DNA of 64,000 nucleotides from Cristatella mucedo (taxonomy: Eukaryota > Bryozoa > Phylactolaemata > Cristatellidae). The stretch lies in assembly GCA_009760855.2 (NCBI GenBank), contig WPIO01000020.1, forward strand, positions 5,775,501 through 5,839,500, in the 5' to 3' direction. Both the position numbers and the translations under genes were made by a program. Below, piece after piece: positions 34,217 through 45,400 of this stretch. Under the pieces are notes generated by a model, which searched no databases, was not told where the DNA came from, and saw only the letters and a program-made list of their open reading frames with translations. The first letter of the stretch is position 1; each line of letters begins with the position of its first letter.

Positions 34217-34222
34217 CGTATG
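34120..34222. repeat. (TG)n microsatellite at a SINE-A tail
   Basis: TATATATA, then about 90 bp of TG, then GCGCGCGC. Immediately to the right lies a minus-strand SINE-A, so the repeat occupies the SINE's 3' tail position. Confidence 0.9.
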
Positions 34223-34229
34223 CATACTC

Positions 34230-34345
34230 AAACTCTGTTCAGGCACGTCACGTAAGCTAGGAGTCTCGAGCTAAAAGACCTCTGTTATCAAATACATTCA
34301 CATTGACCTTGGTCGAGGCAAGCATATTAACCGCTAGATCAAACT
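34230..34345 (-). mobile_element. SINE-A, copy in duplication 2 (left)
   Basis: Read on the minus strand: an A-box-like TTTGATCTAGCGGTTAA, then GCTTGCCTCGACCAAGGTCA and a B-box remnant around AGCTCGAGACTCC. It corresponds to the SINE at 40,190-40,325 and, more distantly, 48,125-48,275. The L2-like tail is largely replaced by the TG repeat in this copy. Confidence 0.6.
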
Positions 34346-35436
34346 AGCCAGGCAAAAATGTCTGTATGTTAAGGATGATACTGAAGATGATTGCAGCAAA
34401 TTATGCTGCCAAGCTTACAGCAGCTCACTTTACCGTATAGTTCGTCGACCCAGCAGAGCTTTTCTTCGAGAGGGCAACTGCGGTCGGGACTCCTTTAAAT
34501 ATAGGGCCCGAGCGTAGTTCACGCAATAACCTTGCTGCCTGCATAATCGCACATTGCGATTGCCATAGGCGTTGGCTTGACTCGGCTGTTTCATCGGTGG
34601 CTCTCAGGACAAAACCAGCGGTCAACCTCATAGTTCATTATCACTGACATTCAAATTGGTAATGTGTTAAACAGAGACATAGAAATCGGCTTGCTGCTCA
34701 GCAGCTTTGCTCCTAGTGCGTACAAAAAGCCTGAGAGGGTTCAACACAGCTTCCAGATTGCAAGGCTGCATTGCTAGCTGACTGTTTTTGAGCCCTTGAT
34801 ATGTATGCATCATGATGTCTAGGCACCTCACTTTTGAGCTAAGACAAGTAGCAATAAAAAATTCACATGACATCATGCGGGTGAGAATCAAACGAGATTG
34901 CTTTCCTTTCAACCAATTTTATTTACGACACCTATCCTATTTCATTATAATAATGATTCTCTGATGACATCTTTTGAAGATTTAAAAGGATTGTGTTGGG
35001 TTACTGAAAAAGGTCAAAATACGAAAAACTTGCGGTTCTGGTAGGCAGGATGCTTAGCAACAAGACGCTAGATTTTTCAGCTATTTCTTATCATTATAAG
35101 ATGCAAGAGAGAGAGAGAGAGAGTGGAACACGTTAGGGTTTGAGACGAGCATGTGTCTTAGGCAACCGGCGTACTTGTGGTATCGTTGCTGCGAGTTGCT
35201 GACCAGATAGGAGGCACCAAACAATGACTTGCTTCGATATGTGCTTTCATTTAGCCCTCTCTATAGTTTTTCCGAAATTCTTGAGTCAGGACACAAGTTT
35301 TTACCATTAAAATAATTATAATAAAACAACTGCAGCTTTATTTCGCAATATTTCAGCAAGCTGCAAGCAAAGCAATAACCAAAGTGTAGCTACGAGCAAG
35401 ATATTGTTAATAAACAAGCATGCAATTGCACCCACT
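34230..35436 (+). repeat. Segmental duplication 2, left copy
   Basis: Collinear with 40,198-41,461. Anchors are AGACCTCTGTTAT (about 34,277 / 40,257), GAGCTTTTCTTC (about 34,456 / 40,424), CTTGCGGTTCTGGTAGGC against CTTGCGGTTCTAGTCGGC (about 35,029 / 40,988), GAGTTGCTGACCAGATAGGA (about 35,193 / 41,220) and AAGCATGCAAT (about 35,417 / 41,443). The internal GA repeat is about 20 bp here (35,106) and about 70 bp in the partner. No gene is recognised; minus frames at 34,425-34,631 and 34,667-34,912 are not clearly conserved. Confidence 0.88.
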
Positions 35437-35539
35437 TGTAATAACGCTTGCACAAGCTATGAAAATAAACCAACCAGGAACCCAGCTTTTTCTTGGTTAG
35501 TAAGACTTGCGGAATTTAAATTGTGTGCATGCCACCCCC

Positions 35540-35665
35540 GGCCATGTTATTATTGTTGTTTATTCAGCGTGCTACCACTAACCATTCCATTGTGCTTCGT
35601 TAGCAGCAAATATAAAGTGCCTATAAAGAGATTTATTTCTCTGAGGGTGCTATATCAAACGAATG
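35540..35665 (+). mobile_element. L2-like LINE 3' end, decayed
   Basis: Contains CAGCAAATATAAAGTGCC, then TATAAAGAGATTTATTTCTCTGAGGG, i.e. the terminal hairpin region with mutations, preceded by 3' UTR-like CCATGTTATTATTGTTGTTTA. No clear (ATT)n remains. Confidence 0.7.
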
Positions 35666-36515
35666 ATTACTATTTTATTGGTATCGTGAATCAGGAGCTG
35701 GTAAGTGTTAAAATACATTAAAAAGATAACAGCCTTGGGTAGCTATATGAACGCATATTAAGCTATGGCTGTTAGGAGCTGGTACAATTTTTACTTATCA
35801 CTGCCATCAAATCATTGTATTTTTGATGGCACAAATTAATTACATGCTTTGCTTACTTGATAAATGAGGGCACAGTCACCAAAGGACTCGAACGTAGATA
35901 GACGTGCAACCTATTTACCTGATTCGAAAGACCGAGCGGTTCGAAGGAAGGCCTGAGAGGAAATTCAGTCTGCTGGATGAAGTAAGAGATGGCGGAACCT
36001 AAAGATGACTGAGAGAAATTTAAAGTAAGCATTCTGCTTGACAGGCAGTCAGTGATGAGAATAGATCAGCAAGAACTCGGCGCAGGAGCGGAGTTCAGAG
36101 GAGGCAAGTCTGGTTGCCGAATTCTAAACGATCGGTAAATGACTTATCGCTCGCCCAGAGAGCTCAGCATATAGCTCGGTACAGCTACCGATTTTCAGAT
36201 TGACACGTACCGTAGGTGGCCACTTACAGCCATGTATATATAAGCTAATAAAATAAGTTTGTACAAATGAATCATATCCCGTGAGGAATGGTTGGGCAAG
36301 CTTCCTTTTTATGCATTTTTTGTACGGTAATACTTTAGCATGATCTGTAAAAAATAATCGTGCCAGTTACTGCGCTCCGGCTGAAAGCATGGTCTCAAAA
36401 GGATCAGAGATTGGTTAGAGGCACGGCTAAGTGGCAGGAGTCGTTTGGGGGAAATGGGCAACCTCAGAGCAATTTTTTCAGTTAAATAAGCCTGGAAAAA
36501 GAGAAAATGTAGCTA
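35666..36515. other. No recognised feature
   Basis: Unique sequence, no coding signal. Confidence 0.4.
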
Positions 36516-36519
36516 AGGT

Positions 36520-38280
36520 ATATCTCGAAAAGGAGCTTATGTATAACGGTCTGTAACTTCACAAAGCCATAAAGACGATTTGGGTGTTACTCAGAAGCGT
36601 TGTGTAGCCTGCTCACAGACTAAGCGGCTGTCAAAACTCATTTTGGTAGCCAACTGAATTCGTCGCACGCAACAAAGTGAAAGTGGAAAGCGTAGCCGAG
36701 TCAGGATAGCAGTTGAGGTAGTGAGTAGCAAGGAGGTAGCAGCTCAGGACTGCTGAAGAGGATGAGCCATAGTCGGCAGCACGAGAGTAGCTGCCGTTGT
36801 GTTTAAATTGTGGAAGCGAGTTCCACAGTCTATGACCTGCCGAGCTAAAGCGTCTGTCGCCAAAAGTCTTTAAGCAGAGGAATGTAACAGCTAATTTACT
36901 GTCCACACAGGACCTGAGGGTGCGAACATGCTGAAACTGGTGCAGCAGTTCAGCTGGGTATGAAGGAGCCAAGCCGTGGCGAGTCTGGTGGGTCAGCGTG
37001 AGAACTTTGCTCTGTATCTGTTGATCAACCGGCAGCCATCTTAGCTCTTTTAGCAAAGGAGACACGTGCTCAAACATGGGACTTGAAGACTTGCCTTGCA
37101 GCCATATTCATAATCAACTGCAGTTGACCTAGTTGGTAGATCAGCCAATAGGAATATACAATAATCAAGCCTAGCCAGAACTAAGGAGCTAGTTAAATTG
37201 TTTGCAAGCCACTGTGGAAGACAGCTTCTAATCTTAGATAGGGATTGGATGTGATGGCTAGCTGTAGAAGCATTCTTCTTAATGAAGCTTTTGAATTTTA
37301 GGCAGCTATCGAAAACGACGCCTAAATTTTAAGCACGTAGTAATGGTCGCACAACAGCATCACCTATTAGATGAGCAAACCCTTTTAATCCAGCCACACG
37401 CTTAGTGTTTCCTGAGTAGCAGTTTAGTTTTATCTTCATTTAGTTTCAAGAAGTTTTCCGACATGCAAGATTCAATGTCGGCAAGGCAAGCATTCAGTTC
37501 ATCAGTTGCTGCAGCTGACTCAGAAGGTTTGAATGGCAAATACAACTGAGTATCGTCGGCATTAAAGCGACATCCTAATCTATTGGCCTTAATCAATTTT
37601 CCCAGAGTTTGGGTATAAATGGAGAACAGCAAAGAACGGAGGACGGATCTTTGAGGGATTCCAAAGGTGACCGGTCTCGTGTGTGAGACCTGACCACCAC
37701 ACGACACGGGTTGAACAGATCAGAAAAGTACGCTTTGAACCACGCCAGTGACTCGTCTGCCATACCAATCGTTGTTCTCAATCAAGTAGAACATTGTGAT
37801 AATCAGTGGCGTCGAAGGCAGCCGATAGACCTAGCAGAGCTAGGACAGTGACCTTCCCTTCATCATTGAAACGTAGAATGTCACTATTAACTCGGAGGAG
37901 AGCAGTTTCAGTGAAGTGCTGCCTTTAAAGTACCTGAAATTTCATTATTTTCAATACATTCAGCAAGCTGCTTAACGACAATTTTTCAATAATCATGCAC
38001 AAGAAAGGAAGAAGTGAAACTGGGAGATAGGTTTCAGGGACTTCTGTATCCAATCCTACCTTTTCCAGTATAGGTCTAATGATTGCCGATTTGAAGAACT
38101 CGGGCACGACCTCTTTTACCAAAGAAGCATTACAAATCTCGACTATGGCAAGGCTACGTTGATACGTAAGTTTCGGTAATCAGAAATGCAACTAGTTTCT
38201 CCTGGAACAACTGATGGCGGATTAGTGACTCCTTGGTTTTCAGCGAGCGGAAATTTAGAAGGGGGAATTTAAAAGGCTGG
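36520..38280 (-). mobile_element. Second LINE family, copy 3 (most complete)
   Basis: Minus-strand RT-bearing LINE. Reading 38,122 to 36,631 in pieces gives FKSAIIRPILEKVGLD and PVSLLPFLCMIIEKL (RT fingers), a frame with HTRPVTFGIPQRSVL (PQG-type motif) and FNADDTQLYLPF (the YADD box, here NADD), then DEDKTKLL-like sequence and the C-terminal EHVSPLLKELRWLPVDQ and APSYPAELLHQF. At least three frameshifts or stops break it. No endonuclease is visible. The 3' end lies near 36,530. Confidence 0.88.
36631..38122 (-). pseudogene. Reverse transcriptase of LINE family 2, broken
   Basis: Coding remnant split over four frames (38,122-37,925; 37,781-37,593; 37,707-37,402; 37,077-36,631). The second of the two overlapping middle frames carries IPQRSVLRSLLF and the active-site box FNADDTQLYLPF. 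Substitution of Tyr by Asn in the first box position would be expected to hurt activity. The order of motifs is normal for a CR1/L2 RT. Confidence 0.85.
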
Positions 38281-38600
38281 CAAAAAATTGGCTATGGTGA
38301 TGAAGTTGCTTATATTCACGTCAGCATGTATCCGGACCGGCGAACGCGGGCCCTTCGAATTTAAATCTAACCTTGGTAACAGCCGCCGGCCAAATTTTCA
38401 CAATGTGCTGGGCCAAGGCAGGTGGGCCACTACCGCAATGAGTACTAGTCGGTGCCTTAAACTTGCGGGTCGTAGGTTAGATAGCAGAGCTTTTGATAGG
38501 GCGAACGCAGAATCCATGAAGGTTCTCACTTACCCTCCGAAGATGGTCCACCGGTAGGTATCGACTAATGGCGACGTAGCACCTTATGCTAAGCAGGTCC
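38281..38600. other. Probable 3' end or flank of the R2/NeSL-type fragment
   Basis: Lies between family-2 LINE copy 3 and the REL endonuclease remnant. GC content is like that of the R2/NeSL fragment, so part of it may be that element's C-terminus and 3' UTR. No terminus identified. Confidence 0.35.
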
Positions 38601-39905
38601 TGTTTTGTGTAGCATTTCCAAAGACAGCTCATAAATAATCACAGCGAAGATAGCAGCGGCTGATTTCAAATGGCACCGTCACATCCACAACTACTAGATT
38701 AAGGCCGTTGTCAATGACCAGGTCCGGCTTGAGAGCCAGACCACCAGCAAGCGTGAGGGTGCGGCCTGCTGATAAGTAGTTAAGCTTGGTGGCCGGAAGA
38801 GCTCCGATTAGGTGGCTCAGAACCAGGTTGTGTCTGGCCGTATTTGCATGCAACGTCGGCCATCAGTGGCTCTGCACATGGCAAGCCGTCTCAGACACTG
38901 TGCGGCATAGACGGAAGCTGGTAGACTTCCCGGCCGACTCCTGGCAGGAGCCACTGTCAGCAAGTCCGGGTGAGCTCAGTGCACGAACCGCCAATCCCGG
39001 AACAACAGGCCAAGACCCGTGGTCAACAAGTGACTATGGGTGGCGAATCTGTCCGTGGCCAGGCAGCGGCTGACCCTACCCTGTGCAGGCTGGGCCACCA
39101 AAACACGGATTCCCACGAGCCTGGTGAATTCTAGCAGCTTCGTGATGACTACTCGTGGCACGACCCAGTGCTCAATGCCGTCAGGGTCGGTGGACACAGC
39201 CAGCACTTCAGGGCCTGTCAGCGAGAGGCAACAAGAGAGCCGCTTGAGGCACTTTCGCATGTCCGGCCATAGGGCGATCTGGCTAACTCTGTTGCCAGGG
39301 CCGAATGCTGCTGTGCTTAGGTATCGCGAACGCTCCTCATCAGAAGAAGGCGTGCCATCCAGGCTGGCTACTGCCCAGTCAAGTCTGTAACGGGAGACTT
39401 GACGGATGCACGTGTCGGATGAGCACAGCAAGCGACAGCCTTTCACAGCTCGTAGGATGGAGGCGTTCGTCCAGAATCGGATCAAGCCAAGCCCACCCTC
39501 AGAGCGCGGCACAAACGGGAAATGCACGGATGCAAATTTTGGCAGACCACATGCGAAGCGACAAAGCTCCATCAGAGCCTTTTCGACTGGTTTCAGAGCG
39601 GCCTTAAGCACAAGCAGCTCCCTACAAAGGTAGTCGAGCCGTGACAGGAGGAAATTCCGCCAGGCGTCAAACTATTGCCAAGGAGCGAGAAGGCTGGCCT
39701 GAAGCGGGTTAATGTCTCTTGCAAGGGTAGAGCAGGCCTGCTCTATTTCAGCCCTAAGCTGCCCGAGACCCTGTGGGGCTCCAAGGTAAGCCACTGACTC
39801 GGTCTCCGTCTGCTCGAGAATCTGCCCGTCATGTAGGATGATTGAGGTGGGCACGGCTTTCGCACCCTTTCAGGCGACGATAAAGCACTTCGCCAGCCGG
39901 AACTG
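38600..39905 (-). pseudogene. R2/NeSL-type LINE fragment: RT thumb, zinc knuckle and restriction-like endonuclease
   Basis: Minus strand. 39,854-39,672 encodes AKCFIV-like sequence upstream and ETESVAYLGAPQGLGQL, the end of the RT palm. It continues in the same frame after one stop into 39,611-38,976 with KPVEKALMELCRFACGLP and VPRSEGGLGL (thumb). After a frameshift comes a knuckle CRTVSETACHVQSH, then TARHNLVLSHL, then LKPDLVIDNG and VVVDVTVPFE, the order and motifs of the REL endonuclease (PD..D..). The first knuckle Cys reads Phe and the last is a stop. The RT catalytic core is missing; the element ends at the TA repeat at 39,910. Confidence 0.8.
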
Positions 39906-39909
39906 CATG

Positions 39910-39979
<70 letters not shown>

Positions 39980-40129
39980 CATATATAGCATATATAGCAT
40001 ATATAGCATATATAGCATATATATAGCATATATATATAGCATATATATAGCATATATATATAGCATATATATAGCATATATATATAGCATATATATAGCA
40101 TATATATAGCATGTATATATATTGCATGC

Positions 40130-40184
<55 letters not shown>

Positions 40185-40185
40185 A
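39910..40185. repeat. (TA)n, (TATAGCA)n-type and (GA)n compound microsatellite
   Basis: About 68 bp of TA, then a higher-order array in which TAGCA alternates with TATA blocks (unit about 10 bp, then about 12-14 bp), then TA again and (GA)n from 40,150. Tyr-Ile and Ala-Ile-Tyr frames are artefacts. A SINE-A on the minus strand follows directly. Confidence 0.95.
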
Positions 40186-40325
40186 TTTGTTCAGCAACCT
40201 AAGAGAGCTTCATCTCTATTCTGGCACGTCATATAAGCCAGGGGTCTCGAGCCGAAGACCTCTGTTATTGAATAGATTCACATTGACCTAGGGTGAGGCA
40301 AGCACATTAATTGCTGAATCAAACC
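40186..40325 (-). mobile_element. SINE-A, copy in duplication 2 (right)
   Basis: Reverse orientation. The tail reads TTCAGCAACCTAAGAGAGCT and TCATCTCTATTCTGG (the complement of the L2-like hairpin region). A B-box remnant at GGTCTCGAGCCG (about 40,242) and head sequence near TTGCTGAATCAAACC follow. The microsatellite at 39,910-40,185 sits where the SINE tail should be. Confidence 0.7.
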
Positions 40326-41076
40326 GTCGCGGTAAAAATGTCAGGATGCTATGGCTGATACTGAAGTCGACTGCGATAAACTCGTTTGCTCACACTTAGC
40401 TCTATAACTCTTTGACCCAGTAGAGCTTTTCTTCATGAAGACAACTGCGATACGAACCCCACCAATGTAGGGCCCGATCATAAGTCGTGCAATAACCTGA
40501 CTGCCTACCTAATCACACGTTGCCATTGCCGTAAGCGTCGGCTTGACGAGGTTTTTCATCGGTGGTTCTCAGGTCAAAACCAGCAGCCAACTATGTAGTT
40601 ATCACTGACTTTTCAAATAGTTCCTGTGTGAAACAGAGACGTATAGATCGGCTTGCTCAGTAGCTTCGCTCCTAATGCTTATTAAAAGCCTTATAGGGTT
40701 CAAATCAGCTTTCAGATTGCAATGCTGCATTGTTAGCTGAAGGGTTTTTGAAACTTTGAGATGAATCTTGATGTGTGGACACATCATTTTTAGCTAAGAC
40801 CCACAGAAAAATAACAATTTTACCGTGCTAGACATGACACCTGGCTGGCAAGAATCAAATGAGATTTTGTTTCAAACCAGCCAATTCCATTAACGGTATA
40901 TATTACATTAGTAATCCCCTTATGAGGTCTCAAGAAGATTTAAACGGACTGAGTTGGCTGACTAAAAAAGATCGTACTACGATAAACTTGCGGTTCTAGT
41001 CGGCAAGACGCTTAGCAAAAAGCCAGGACACACGACAGTTATTCAGTTATTTCGGAGCATTACGCGATGCAGGAGG

Positions 41077-41158
<82 letters not shown>

Positions 41159-41461
41159 CGTTACGGCTTGAGACGAAGCGATATATCAGGCACCCGGCGT
41201 ACCTTCGGTTTCGTTGCTTTGAGTTGCTGACCAGATAGGATGCGCAAAATTATCACTTCTGCAAAGTGTGCTTTCCCTTGCCCCTCCTTCAAGTGTTCCC
41301 GCGATACTTGACTCAGGACAGTAATATTTGTCATCCAAATATTAATAAAAAGTCATATGAAGCTTTAATTCGCACCTTTTCAGGTTGCTGCAAGTAAAGC
41401 AATAACGAAACGTTGGTTATGAGCAAGGTATCTTAGTTAACCAAGCATGCAATATCACCCA
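40198..41461 (+). repeat. Segmental duplication 2, right copy
   Basis: Direct repeat of 34,230-35,436, about 6 kb away. It includes the GA microsatellite at 41,085-41,155. The 61-codon minus frame at 40,602-40,787 partly matches the frame at 34,667-34,912 (QHCNLKADLNPIRLL against QPCNLEAVLNPLRLF), but neither is recognisable. Confidence 0.88.
41085..41155. repeat. (GA)n microsatellite
   Basis: GA repeat of about 70 bp inside duplication 2; the homologous run at 35,106 is only about 20 bp. Confidence 0.95.
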
Positions 41462-41940
41462 GAGAACAGATTAATATTGAGTAAACTAGCTTTCCAGTCG
41501 ATTTTCCGACTGCACGTGCTAGAATACCTGTGCAGGCGCGAGAGAATTAGTGTAACATCGAAGGGTTGAAATAAGAATAATTGACATTGGATTCGACGCA
41601 ATAATGGAAATCTTATTGAATATATTAGAGGTAACTTTTTAGCCGTAAATTGGCAAGCCGTCTTCCTCGAACGATCGCCAGCCAGTGCTGAATAGGAGGC
41701 TGTGGTATCTGGATGAGCTATCAGGTGCAGGTAGTGACGCTTGACCTTCCACGTCAGGTGACAATTGACCTTCTGCGTCTGAGTGGCTAATTGCCCTGCA
41801 ATACAATTCCTAGGATTGCGGTCATGCATTTCCAGGAATCCTTTAGTGACGCACCCTGCTGCTGAAACACCACTGACTCTTCAGCCCGCTAGCACAGGCT
41901 TAGTCTATTGCTATTTTGCCTGGCTTAGTTTCGTGACCTT
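41462..41940. other. No recognised feature
   Basis: Between duplication 2 and the CTGTCTCT array. A 124-codon minus frame (41,455-41,829) has no recognised similarity. The start of the 227-codon plus frame at 41,783 is here, but that frame is almost wholly repeat. Confidence 0.35.
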
Positions 41941-41944
41941 GCTT

Positions 41945-42223
41945 CCCTGTCTATCTGTCAGTCTGTATGCCGGTCTAGGTCTTGGTCTCTATCTCTCTAT
42001 CACTCTGCCTCTCTGTCTGTCTGTCTCTCCGTCTCTGTCTCACCGTATCTGTCTCTATCTCTTAATCTCTTTATCTCTCTGTATCTCTGTCTCTCTGTCT
42101 CTCTGTCTCTATCTCTCTGTCTCTCTGTCTCTCTGTCTCCCTGTCTCTCTGTCTCTCTGTCTCTCTGTCTCTCTGTCTCTCTGTCTCTCTGTCTCTCTGT
42201 CTCTCTGTCTCTCTGTCTCTCTG

Positions 42224-42278
<55 letters not shown>

Positions 42279-42303
42279 GTCTCTCTGTCTCTCTGTCTCT
42301 CTG

Positions 42304-42348
<45 letters not shown>

Positions 42349-42412
42349 GTCTCTCTGTCTCTCTGTCTCTCTGTCTCTCTGTCTCTCTGTCTCTCTATCT
42401 CTCTGTCTCTGT
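41945..42412. repeat. (CTGTCTCT)n array, left part
   Basis: Long array of an 8-bp unit CTGTCTCT with pure CT patches and mutated units at the left edge. A full-length LINE adjoins its right end, and the same unit resumes on the far side at 45,971, so the two arrays look like one array split by the insertion. Confidence 0.95.
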
Positions 42413-42413
42413 G

Positions 42414-45400
42414 CAATATTAATAAAAATAATAATTCACTTAATAAAGCGCCCTCAGAGAACTTAATCTCTCATTAGGCGCATTACATTTGTTGTAAAGT
42501 GAAATGCAATTGAATGGTAAGTAAAATCATACTTGAAAAACCAACGAAATGAATAATATGGTTAGGGGTAACATGCACAGGGTCAGCATGCAAATGTGGT
42601 TAGTGGCAGCATGCACAGTGTCTGAACGCAGAAGCACATCAAGGACGAATCACAGGGACCCACTAAATGCTGTCCTAAATAGGTGTGTTTTTAGGTTCCT
42701 TTTAAATGTGGTCAGGTCAGGGGATGTTCTGACGCTGGTCGGGAGGGAGTTCCAGGCTTTGGGAGCATATGAACTAAATGCACGGTCTCCAAAGAATTTA
42801 AGGTTTGTATGAGGTATTTCTAGACTGTTGAATTCCGAAAAGCGGGTGGTACGATGCTTGCCTGATGGGGTAGTATATCTGACAGATAGGCTGGAGCCGT
42901 AGAATGAAGGGACCTAAAAGTGAGCGACAAAACCTTGAAGTCAATACGTTGCTTGACTGGTAGCCACTGCAGGTCGGCGAGAAGTCGAGTAATGTGGCAA
43001 CTGCGACGTTCACGGCAGACAAGTCTAGCTGTAGAGTTTTGCACCAGCTGCAATCGCCTGATCGCACATGCTGGTAGGCCAGTAAGCAGTGAGTTGCAGA
43101 AGTCGAGACGGGATGTCACGAATGAATGGACCAACTTAGATGTGTTATCTTTATCTAAACAAGCCCGAGTTTTAGCAATGTTATGAAGCTGAAAATAGGT
43201 GGATTCGACTGTGGAGCTGATATGGTGTTCTAACGAGAGGTCGCTTTGGAATATGACACCTAGATTTCGAGCTGATTCAACTGGATATATGCTGGCAGAG
43301 CCAATTTGGAGCGTTAGCCTTTCCAATTTCGGAATCACACTGGGTTTGCCCATAACTAGTAAGTTTGTTTTATCATCGTTAAGTTTTAGAAACTTTGCTG
43401 CCATCCATGTGGGATGTCATCAATGCATGCAGCTAGTGAGTTTAGAGAGTTTGAGGTGCTTGAAGGCTGGGAGGGATCAAAGCAAAGGTACAACTGGCAA
43501 TCACATCAGCAAGAGGCAGAGTATAATTCATGAAAAAAACCGGACCTAGCACTGAGCCCTGAGGTACTCCTTATTTCAGAGGTATTTCAGATGATCTTTG
43601 TCCATTCACGTCAATACTCTGGAGTCTCCCACTGAGATAGGACCTGAACCACTGCAGAGCAGTGCCAGTGATGCCCAGGCGAGATGAGAGGCGCCCTAGA
43701 AGAACTTTGTGATCGATGGTATCAAAAGCTGCCAAAAGATCAAGCAAAACAAGCAGAGACACTCTACCAATGTCAGCATTCCTAAGTAGGTCGTTGTATA
43801 CCCGAAGCAATGCTGGCTGTGTGGAGTGATTAGCTCTAAAGCCAGACTGGAACTTACTAGCAAGGTGTGAGGTTTCGATATACGAGTTCAGCTGGTCCAC
43901 CACGACCCGTTCGAGTGTCTTTGATAGGAATGGTAGAAGGGAAACTGGGCGGCAGTTGCTCAAGTTCTCTTGGTCAAGTGTAGCTTTCTTGAGAAGTGGC
44001 CTGACTACAGCTTTTTTGAAAGGTGCAGGGACCTGACCTGAGGCTAATGACATATTAATTATGTTATTTATGCATGGCAGCAGCAGATCAATAGGGTCCT
44101 GAGGACTTGTTGTCTTCTTTGATTGAGATACGAACTTTAGGACTAGATCACCTGCTTAAATGCAGACATTGAGGTGCAGCCAGGAACCGAGTAACAGCGT
44201 TCTAGTGGGGAGGTTGTCATCGCAGGGATAGATTCCCTGATCTTGTCTATCTTCTGCACAAAGAATCGAGAGAAGTGATCGGCTAGATCATCACAAGGAT
44301 CATCAGGTAAGGAGCTAACCTGGGAACGTTTGAGGAGATGGTTTATTGTCGACATTAGCATTTTTGGATTGTGCATCTGTGATTCAACAATGTTTTTATA
44401 AAAACTAGACTTGGCCTTTGCTAGGATCGATTGGTACGACCTACAGTAGTCTTCATATGCCTGTCGATGGACAGTTAGTTCGGATCTTTTGTATGCTTTT
44501 TCAAGCTGTCGTTTAGTAGACTTGGCTAGTTTAATGTCTGTGGTAAACCATAGGCCGTCTGGGCGGCGGCGCACAGTCCGCTTTGTCAGAGGGGCAAACT
44601 CGTCCAGCGTGTCAGCTAGTGTCGTGTTGAAGCTATCTACCAATGATGACAGATCCGAGGGGGGATTGAGCAGCAGAGGTGAAGCAGATATTCTCGCACG
44701 GACAGCATCGATGTCAAGGGTCTTGAGGTTTCGCGATTAACAGGTTATTTTAGAGAATGATGTGGGCGCACACTGTAGATTGAATGAGATCTGCATGTGG
44801 TCAGATAAGCAGGTTTTGGTAATAATTGGTGATGACAAAGTGCAGTTGTATGAGAAAATCGGGTCGAGTGTGTGACCCTTGATGTGGGTAGGGCCCTGAC
44901 ATGAGCCACAAGAGACAGTGAGTCAGTCAATGCACGAAATTCGGTGCTTAAGGCGCCAGATAAGTTATCAAAGTGAACGTTGAAGACACCCATTGCGAGG
45001 AAGGATCGATTTCTTGCACACAGAATCGAAATGAGATCCGAGAAATCTGAGATAAAGGAGGATTTGGTACCTGGTGGGCGATAGACTACTGCCACTATCG
45101 GTAGCTTGTTTTCGGGTGAGACCAAGACAATTGATTCAAAAGACTCCTTCGAGGGTACCACAAATGGCTTGAAGTTGAATTTCGAGCGCACGACAATAGC
45201 AACTCCACCTCCAGTTTTGATTGATCTAGGGGTGTGAAAGAACGAGAAACCAGATGGAGTTGCGTCTTTAATTGTCGGACAGCTTATCGATTTCAGCCAA
45301 GTTTCAGTTAGGGCGAGCAGGTCGATACCATTTTCAGAAACAAGGTCGCTTATTACTAGAGGTTTATTGCACATTGAGAGAGGATTCCAAAGGCAAGCGT

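Noticed and set aside
34425-34912. Two minus-strand frames in duplication 2
   Set aside because: The partner copy at 40,400-40,790 has stops or shifts in the first. The second is only partly similar, as expected from nucleotide homology alone.
39743-40186. 147-codon frame rich in Tyr, Ile, Ala and Met
   Set aside because: Translation of the TA/TATAGCA microsatellite. The only real coding remnant here is the R2/NeSL-type fragment at its edge.
41783-42466. 227-codon plus-strand frame and the 138-codon minus-strand frame across the CTGTCTCT array
   Set aside because: Almost entirely translated microsatellite (Ser-Leu-Cys or Arg-Asp-Arg-Glu-Thr repeats). Not a protein gene.
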